This document shows positions 13,589-16,472 of a DNA stretch of 16,472 bases, one piece after another (position 1 is the stretch's first letter; each line of letters begins with the position of its first letter). Made by a program: the position numbers and the translations under genes. The DNA comes from DATKHF01 sp035510355 (GTDB lineage: Bacteria; Patescibacteriota; Saccharimonadia; Saccharimonadales; UBA4665): contig DATKHF010000017.1 of the NCBI GenBank assembly GCA_035510355.1, positions 1 to 16,472 on the forward strand. The letters are read 5' to 3'. Under the pieces are notes generated by a model. It ran no database searches and had not been told where the DNA came from. It saw only the letters and a program-made list of their open reading frames with translations.

Positions 13589-14656
13589 ATGTTACGGCTT
13601 TCTCAATCAGCTATTAATCGCCAACAGTACATACCTCCGCATGTTCAGCAGGCTATAAGCCAGCACCTACAAAACACTCTGCCAGGGAGTATGAAGAGCT
13701 ACATGAGTAGTGGCGGTTTTGTACCTGGTCGTGCCCAAAAAGCCTTGACCAAACAGATGGAGAAAAATCTACCCGCCCATCTCAAGCAATATGCAGGCGC
13801 CTACATGGAGCAAAATATATTGAATCCAGCAACCTCTATTGCGTCATCTGCTCCTTTAAAACCGCGCCCACCGATTCCAAATTTAACACGCCTCGATCAC
13901 TCCAATGTATCATCCGAGCAATTTCAGGCAACATTTAATGGTAATAACTTATTTGCGCCCGACTCACCACCAACCGACTCTACGACTCAACCACATGAGA
14001 TGAGTGCCGGATCATTACTGCCCCCTCAGCCAGCCAGTAGCGCACAGCAGCAAAGTCCGTATGAATTCATTACAGCAGATGCCCCCAAACCGTCACGTAG
14101 TCTGAATATATTAGGCAGCAGCTCTAAAAAGCAGCGAATTATGATTGTCCTTGGTGGTGCTGTTCTACTAATAATCATTGCTATTGTATTTGCTTCAATC
14201 CTCAATAAGAAGCCGTCGTCAGTTGGCCTCGTTTCGCTCGCTCAGCAACAGAATGAGATGATAACAACTGCCACTTCTGCTGGTAGCCAGGCCACTCAAC
14301 AGGTCACTCAAAACCTAACAACAACCATCCAGCTAAGCCTTATAACTGATCAGAATCAGCTGCTAGCCTTCATGAAGAGTGCAAATATGAAGAAGATTAG
14401 TTCTAAGCAGCTTGCAGCTGGCACCTCAACGGTCGCAACCCAAGACTTGGCCAATGCTCAAGCAGCTAGTAATTTCGATGCAGTATATATTCAAATTACC
14501 CAAAAACAGCTAACTACGTACGCTGAAACTCTTAAGCAAGTATTTGCTTCAACGAACGTGATAAGCGAACGACAACTGCTCAATACGCAGTATCAAGCAG
14601 CCCGATTATTGCTAGCCCAGGCTAGCAACGCAGCTTCATCATTACAGAGTTCGTAA
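13589..14656 (+). CDS. Single-pass membrane protein with tandem 30-residue repeat, function unknown
   Basis: The 355-residue protein has four parts. Residues 14-41 and 44-71 are two copies of a unit with exact 30-residue period: Y/F-I/V-P, then Q, A-I/L, L/M, L-P, K and Y at matching positions (Pro16/46, Gln20/50, Ala22/52, Leu31/61, Pro32/62, Lys36/66, Tyr38/68). Residues about 75-180 are a Pro/Ser/Gln-rich, probably disordered linker. Residues about 183-205 (IMIVLGGAVLLIIIAIVFAS) are one transmembrane helix. The C-terminal 150 residues are Gln/Thr/Ser/Ala-rich and predicted helical. The topology is probably N-in with the C-terminal domain outside, but basic residues flank both ends of the helix. 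I recognise no family. The stop is three bases from the convergent YjbR gene. Confidence 0.75.
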   Translation: MLRLSQSAINRQQYIPPHVQQAISQHLQNTLPGSMKSYMSSGGFVPGRAQKALTKQMEKNLPAHLKQYAGAYMEQNILNPATSIASSAPLKPRPPIPNLTRLDHSNVSSEQFQATFNGNNLFAPDSPPTDSTTQPHEMSAGSLLPPQPASSAQQQSPYEFITADAPKPSRSLNILGSSSKKQRIMIVLGGAVLLIIIAIVFASILNKKPSSVGLVSLAQQQNEMITTATSAGSQATQQVTQNLTTTIQLSLITDQNQLLAFMKSANMKKISSKQLAAGTSTVATQDLANAQAASNFDAVYIQITQKQLTTYAETLKQVFASTNVISERQLLNTQYQAARLLLAQASNAASSLQSS

Positions 14657-14659
14657 ATA

Positions 14660-14983
14660 TCAATGGCTTTTGGTTACTAATTCATAAGAATGCCGAATAA
14701 GCCCCTCTATCTCAAGCCACGGCAATTGACCGCTCAGCACGATAGTATTCCAGTGTTTCTTATTTAAATGATAACCCGGCATAACACTCTCGTATTTTTC
14801 GCGTAAGATTTCTGAGAGCTGCGGATCGCACTTAAGACTAATCTGTAGAGGCTGTGTGTTCTCTGAAATCAAAGCAAACATTTTTTCGCCAACTTTGTAT
14901 ACTGCTACGTCTTCACCGAAGGGATAATCCAGCCTGGTATTCGCCAAGCTAAGAATATACGCTTCAACTTCTTTATGGGTCAT
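14660..14983 (-). CDS. YjbR/MmcQ-family (DUF419) protein
   Basis: The 107-residue protein starts MTHKEVEAYILSLANTRLDYPFGEDVAVYKVGEKMFAL, the YjbR pattern (helix, then PFG/F-x-x-x-VxKVxxKMFAL). It continues with LQISLKCDP, a MPGYHLNKKHWNTI block and a C-terminal helix. The family has a CyaY-like fold and is thought to bind DNA or other ligands; its molecular function is not established. Full length is typical. ATG at 14983 is chosen over the TTG frame extension to 15001, because TACAAT ends eight bases upstream. Confidence 0.88.
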   Translation of the reverse strand: MTHKEVEAYILSLANTRLDYPFGEDVAVYKVGEKMFALISENTQPLQISLKCDPQLSEILREKYESVMPGYHLNKKHWNTIVLSGQLPWLEIEGLIRHSYELVTKSH

Positions 14984-14991
14984 ATTGTTTG

Positions 14992-15025
14992 ATTGTACCA
15001 AAAATCACTTCGCCAGTAGTGATTT
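14992..15025 (-). promoter_or_regulatory. YjbR -10 element and adjacent 8-bp stem-loop after orn
   Basis: TACAAT (14992-14997, minus strand) ends eight bases before the YjbR ATG. Just upstream lies a perfect stem, AAATCACT (15002-15009) and AGTGATTT (15018-15025) with an 8-base loop. On the minus strand the stem is followed by a run of five T, so it may be a weak terminator for orn or an operator at the YjbR promoter. The stem is AT-rich and the T-run short. Confidence 0.35.
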
Positions 15026-15056
15026 GAAGAAGCCTTATATTCCCGAAAAATCTACA

Positions 15057-15611
15057 CTATTGGTTTCTTTTGAACCAATCGAGGTAAAATTGTAGTTCAG
15101 CAATACTTGCCTGAATATCATCAAATGCCCGATGACTATTAGTTTTTTCATACTCTACGTCGTGTTTACCCTGAAATAAAATTTTAAAACTACTAACGTC
15201 CATCATGCGGTAATGTAACTTCAGATCGAGTGAAGGCCACCACTTTCTAATAAATAATCGGTCATTATGGATACTATTGCCTGCCAGTACTGCCGGTTCT
15301 TTGCCGAAGTGTTTTTCAACAAGAGCAATTAGATCTTGCTCAACCTCATCGCTCGGCTTTGCATCATTAAGCTTATTGACGAACTCGTCACGGTTCTCCG
15401 GATAATCTGCCCACCAAATATTTTTCCGCATCCGGTCTACTACAAGGTCTTTTTTTTGCTGTACACGCGCCTCATAGCTCGCTAGTGTTTTGAAATCAAA
15501 ATCTGTAATTTCTGCGGCTACCTCTAAGATGACATCCTTATCAGGATCCAGCCCTGTCATTTCGAGATCCACCCATAACAACCTCGTCGGCTTAACGCTC
15601 TTGTCAATCAT
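15057..15611 (-). CDS. orn: Oligoribonuclease
   Basis: Orn is a DEDDh 3'-5' exoribonuclease that degrades dinucleotides and very short RNA, the last step of mRNA turnover. The 184-residue protein carries every hallmark: WVDLEMTGLDP (Asp15, Glu17), VILEVAAEITD, AGNSIHNDRLFIRKWWP with its Asp, LHYRMMDVSSFK, and the C-terminal HRAFDDIQASIAELQFY with the catalytic His and Asp. Length is that of the family (about 180). ATG at 15611 is chosen over a TTG extension, because a perfect TATAAT ends eight bases before it. It complements the apparently inactive DHH/NrnA-like protein at the window start. Confidence 0.95.
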   Translation of the reverse strand: MIDKSVKPTRLLWVDLEMTGLDPDKDVILEVAAEITDFDFKTLASYEARVQQKKDLVVDRMRKNIWWADYPENRDEFVNKLNDAKPSDEVEQDLIALVEKHFGKEPAVLAGNSIHNDRLFIRKWWPSLDLKLHYRMMDVSSFKILFQGKHDVEYEKTNSHRAFDDIQASIAELQFYLDWFKRNQ

Positions 15612-15619
15612 TATCAGCA

Positions 15620-15625
15620 ATTATA
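15620..15625 (-). promoter_or_regulatory. orn -10 element
   Basis: A perfect TATAAT on the minus strand ends eight bases before the orn ATG, so a leader of no more than one to three bases is expected. No good -35 is visible. Confidence 0.45.
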
Positions 15626-15652
15626 ATGGCAACACCTGGTAAAAGGAAATCC

Positions 15653-16240
15653 TCAGGCTTTTGCACGTGCAGCGCTAAGGATATCAGAATACCATTTGAT
15701 TTCTTCTAGTGTCTTTTTAATTGCTGCCTGTGGGCCGTATGGATTTGCCTGTAGTTCTTTATCGAGCTCACCCTTCTCGTTAATCATCTCGCCTACCCGA
15801 CCAACCAAGAAAGTTGCTGATGGCACTGTAATGCCTAGAAGCCCCGGGATTACGCCTCGTAAATGTGCGACAGCTTGAGCGCCACCAGTTGAACCATGTG
15901 CAACCAACGCTACCGGCTTTTGTTTAACTTGAAAATCAATATAGTCTAATGCATTTTTAAGCACTGCTGAATATGAACGATTATACTCGGGAGTAACGAG
16001 TACGAAGGCATCGCCTTCACCAAGCTTAGCTAATAGTTTTTCGGCTACTTCATTCGGTTTACGGTCAGGATTATATTGTGGCGAGATTGGTTCATCAAGG
16101 TACGGCAAATTATAATCAGCTAAATCGACAATTTCGACCTCTGAATCTGATAAATTATTTGCTTCATTGGCCACCCATTTGGCCGCCCGGTCGGTAACTC
16201 GACCAGGTCTTGTACTTCCAATAATAATCTTCAGCTTCAT
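15653..16240 (-). CDS. NADPH-dependent FMN reductase family protein
   Basis: These flavodoxin-fold enzymes reduce FMN, quinones or azo compounds with NAD(P)H. The 195-residue protein starts MKLKIIIGSTRPGRV (flavin phosphate loop GSTRPGR) and has VTPEYNRSYSAVLKNALDYI, the diagnostic family block, and then VAHGSTGGAQAVAHLRGVI. Length is typical. It is cytoplasmic with no signal. AGGAGG lies four bases before the ATG, the strongest ribosome-binding site in the window. It diverges from an HxlR regulator, a common pairing for quinone or electrophile responses, which suggests redox-linked control. Confidence 0.9.
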   Translation of the reverse strand: MKLKIIIGSTRPGRVTDRAAKWVANEANNLSDSEVEIVDLADYNLPYLDEPISPQYNPDRKPNEVAEKLLAKLGEGDAFVLVTPEYNRSYSAVLKNALDYIDFQVKQKPVALVAHGSTGGAQAVAHLRGVIPGLLGITVPSATFLVGRVGEMINEKGELDKELQANPYGPQAAIKKTLEEIKWYSDILSAARAKA

Positions 16241-16264
16241 TATGCCTCCTCTAGGTTTATGATA

Positions 16265-16308
16265 TACTTTATATAGTAATAATTATAAGCCCACTACTAT
16301 ATAAAGTA
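16265..16308. promoter_or_regulatory. Perfect 14-bp inverted repeat, putative HxlR operator
   Basis: TACTTTATATAGTA (16265-16278) and its exact reverse complement TACTATATAAAGTA (16295-16308) are separated by 16 bases. Each arm is also an imperfect dyad of the form TACT-N6-AGTA, so two dimer sites are possible. The array lies between the divergent reductase and HxlR genes and covers both promoters. Confidence 0.65.
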
Positions 16309-16310
16309 AA
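16282..16310 (-). promoter_or_regulatory. FMN reductase promoter
   Basis: On the minus strand TTTACT (16305-16310), a 17-base spacer and perfect TATAAT (16282-16287) precede the reductase by about 40 bases. The -10 lies between the two operator arms and the -35 overlaps the right arm, so regulator binding should block it. Confidence 0.55.
16300..16305 (+). promoter_or_regulatory. HxlR gene -10 element
   Basis: TATAAA ends seven bases before the HxlR ATG and lies inside the right operator arm, consistent with autoregulation and a leaderless mRNA. No convincing -35 is visible. Confidence 0.4.
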
Positions 16311-16312
16311 GT

Positions 16313-16472
16313 ATGAGATCTACTCTGGCCAAACCAATCGAATCCAAATCCGGCTGTATTGCAAATGCTATGGATATTATCGGTAGTAAATGGACAGCTT
16401 TGATTCTGCGCGATTTAACCAGCGGCCCAAAACGATTTAGCGAGCTTGAAAAATCAGTTGGGAATATTAACC
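16313..16472 (+). CDS. HxlR/DUF24-family transcriptional regulator, 3' end beyond window
   Basis: ATG at 16313 opens a frame that runs off the window after 53 codons. The sequence ESKSGCIANAMDIIGSKWTALILRDLTSGPKRFSELEKSV matches the start of the HxlR winged-helix domain: a Cys near the N-terminus (Cys15), IIGxKWtxLILRdL, then the G-x-KRFxEL recognition region. In related regulators such as YodB and HypR the N-terminal Cys senses quinones or disulfide stress; whether it does here is inference. The divergent FMN reductase is the likely target. Confidence 0.88.
   Translation, partial: MRSTLAKPIESKSGCIANAMDIIGSKWTALILRDLTSGPKRFSELEKSVGNIN

Noticed and set aside
1..16472. UGA recoded as Gly or Trp
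   Set aside because: TGA ends folP, the kinase gene and the small ORF at positions matching family length, and no in-frame TGA interrupts any gene.
1..16472. CRISPR arrays, tRNAs, insertion sequences or a replication origin
   Set aside because: No regularly spaced repeats, no cloverleaf-like segments, no transposase and no DnaA-box cluster were seen; the gaps between genes are too short.

Overview
The window looks like an ordinary chromosomal segment of a small-genome, AT-rich bacterium of the Patescibacteria/CPR, most probably Candidatus Saccharibacteria (TM7). This is an inference from protein style and gene content; no marker such as 16S rRNA is present. TGA is used as a stop (folP, the P-loop kinase, the small ORF before holA), which argues against the UGA-recoded SR1/Gracilibacteria lineages. 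Genes are packed with gaps of a few bases and several convergent pairs touch or overlap. I see no tRNA, rRNA, CRISPR, insertion sequence or phage gene, and no gene-free stretch over 300 bases.

Layout. 1-645 (-): a truncated DHH-type phosphoesterase homologue whose catalytic motifs are all substituted. 817-1176 (+): rpsT. 1181-3064 (-): mutM, an unannotated 29-codon ORF, then holA, in a tight operon. 3098-3337 (+): a small DciA/DUF721-like protein. 3382-3942 (-) and 4068-4526 (+): two divergent envelope proteins of unknown function. 4578-5342 (+): folP, converging on a HAD hydrolase-Nudix operon (-). 6365-7189 (-): a membrane-desaturase homologue. 7247-9916 (-): polA. 10056-10625 (+): a P-loop nucleotide-kinase-like protein. 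10618-13491 (-): dnaG-rpoD operon. 13589-14656 (+): a single-pass membrane protein with a tandem 30-residue repeat. 14660-16240 (-): a YjbR/MmcQ protein, Orn and an NADPH-dependent FMN reductase. 16313-end (+): a partial HxlR-type regulator divergent from the reductase across a perfect 14-bp inverted repeat.

Functional theme. Much of the segment serves DNA replication, repair and transcription: HolA, Pol I, DnaG primase, MutM, a DciA-like protein and the primary sigma factor. A nucleotide/RNA-turnover group (Orn, Nudix, HAD, P-loop kinase) and a likely redox-responsive module (HxlR plus FMN reductase) accompany it.

Most notable observations. (1) Twelve or thirteen genes have a -10-like hexamer ending only 6-9 bases before the start codon, which predicts leaderless or nearly leaderless mRNAs for most first cistrons. 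Internal cistrons and a few others carry Shine-Dalgarno sequences. (2) DnaG lacks all four ligands of its N-terminal zinc ribbon. (3) The NrnA/DHH homologue appears catalytically dead, while an intact Orn is present in the same window. (4) A 29-codon ORF fits exactly between mutM and holA, with an ATGA overlap onto holA. (5) The HxlR/reductase intergenic region contains a clear candidate operator. I found no obvious defence island or other multi-gene system of new type.
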